DNA from: Desulfobacterales bacterium
GTDB lineage: Bacteria; Desulfobacterota; Desulfobacteria; Desulfobacterales; ETH-SRB1
Assembly (NCBI GenBank): GCA_030669465.1
Contig: DAOVDN010000069.1
Coordinates: forward strand, 1-6,339
Direction of reading: 5' to 3'
Length of the DNA stretch: 6,339 nt
Shown piece by piece: positions 6,031 to 6,339 of the stretch. The translations under genes were made by a program, and so were the position numbers. The notes beneath the pieces are model-generated. The model saw only the letters and a program-made list of their open reading frames with translations. It was not told the origin of the DNA and made no database searches. Each line of letters opens with the position of its first letter. Position 1 is the first letter of the stretch.

Positions 6031-6339
6031 TTATTGAAGGAGTGTACAAATATTTGTGCCTGGAGCAATAGATTTGTCTGACCGGGTTATAAGGACTGTA
6101 GAAGCGGTATTTTCCGTGTGCAAGACAAACAGAGTGCCGAAATCGATAATCGGAAGCATTGTATATGTCCTGATTTTGGGATCGAGCCGCTTTTTTTCCT
6201 GGTAATATATACTGTAGTACTGTCCAGGCATTACGCCGTCTTGACTGCCTTTGTCAATAAAAGCTATTGTGCTGTCTCCGATGATGGTTGACTTTTCTTC
6301 TGCCCCTAAGATTGTTCCTTCAAGCCCTTCTTTGCTTTC
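6031..6339 (-). CDS. C-terminal part of a probable LysM-type envelope protein, 5' end cut by window
   Basis: Reading the - strand from the right edge, 102 codons are open to the TAA at 6033-6031, and the frame is still open at base 6339, so the N-terminus lies outside. The ATG at 6231 is internal, because the reading continues upstream as ESKEGLEGTILGAEEKS, then GDSTIAFIDKGSQDGVMPG. The pattern G-x-I followed by a polar turn, (I/V)GDxxIAFIDKGSxDGVxPGQ-Y-x-I, then the strand FGTLFVLHTENTASTVLITRSDKSIAPGT, resembles the C-terminal beta domain that follows LysM modules in some deltaproteobacterial envelope proteins and the FlgT C-terminal domain. No LysM repeat is visible in this part, so the name rests on resemblance alone. 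It converges on the pil operon and is probably unrelated in regulation. Confidence 0.7.
   Translation of the reverse strand, partial: ESKEGLEGTILGAEEKSTIIGDSTIAFIDKGSQDGVMPGQYYSIYYQEKKRLDPKIRTYTMLPIIDFGTLFVLHTENTASTVLITRSDKSIAPGTNICTLLQ

Overview
The window is an ordinary-looking bacterial chromosomal segment dominated by a type IV pilus (T4P) locus. Four genes lie head-to-tail on the + strand. They are the 3' part of a pilY1-type tip adhesin/assembly gene (1-3000), a small secreted protein of no family I can name (3013-3411), an exported DUF4124/coiled-coil protein (3459-3980) and a GspE/PilB-family assembly ATPase (4004-5851). Gaps of 12, 47 and 23 nt, each holding a Shine-Dalgarno-like sequence, and the absence of any obvious internal promoter or terminator suggest one transcription unit that begins upstream of the window. 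A fifth gene, cut by the right edge, runs on the - strand (6339-6031) and converges on the operon. Its visible part resembles the C-terminal domain found in some LysM-type envelope proteins.

The organism is most likely a Gram-negative bacterium. The large PilY1 with a vWA-like region, the LysM-like convergent gene and the intergenic TTCGATGTTC-type repeats remind me of Desulfobacterota (former Deltaproteobacteria, e.g. Desulfobacterales). That is an impression from family resemblance and cannot be proved from this window.

Layout: 1-3000 is the adhesin, with the rear half of a vWA-like region, a PilC/PilY1 beta-propeller and two calcium-loop motifs. A 13-bp stem palindrome lies inside its reading frame at 419-451. 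3001-5851 holds the two small exported proteins and the ATPase. 5852-6030 is a convergent intergenic region, nearly filled by a repeat element of about 140 bp (5885-6022). This element has near-perfect 18-bp inverted ends, a perfect internal hairpin, a second palindrome and a threefold 14-nt tandem repeat built from 7-nt units. 6031-6339 is the partial convergent gene.

How the genes may work together: the ATPase would power pilin (or pseudopilin) polymerisation at the inner membrane, PilY1 would sit at the pilus tip and act in adhesion and calcium-dependent extension/retraction, and the two small exported proteins are candidate accessory factors. No minor pilins, PilM-Q, PilC or PilT are visible, so whether the ATPase is the main PilB or a second system's motor cannot be decided here. 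I found no CRISPR, tRNA, rRNA, transposase or obviously novel defence system. The least explained items are the repeat element, the in-frame palindrome in pilY1 and the unnamed 132-aa secreted protein.
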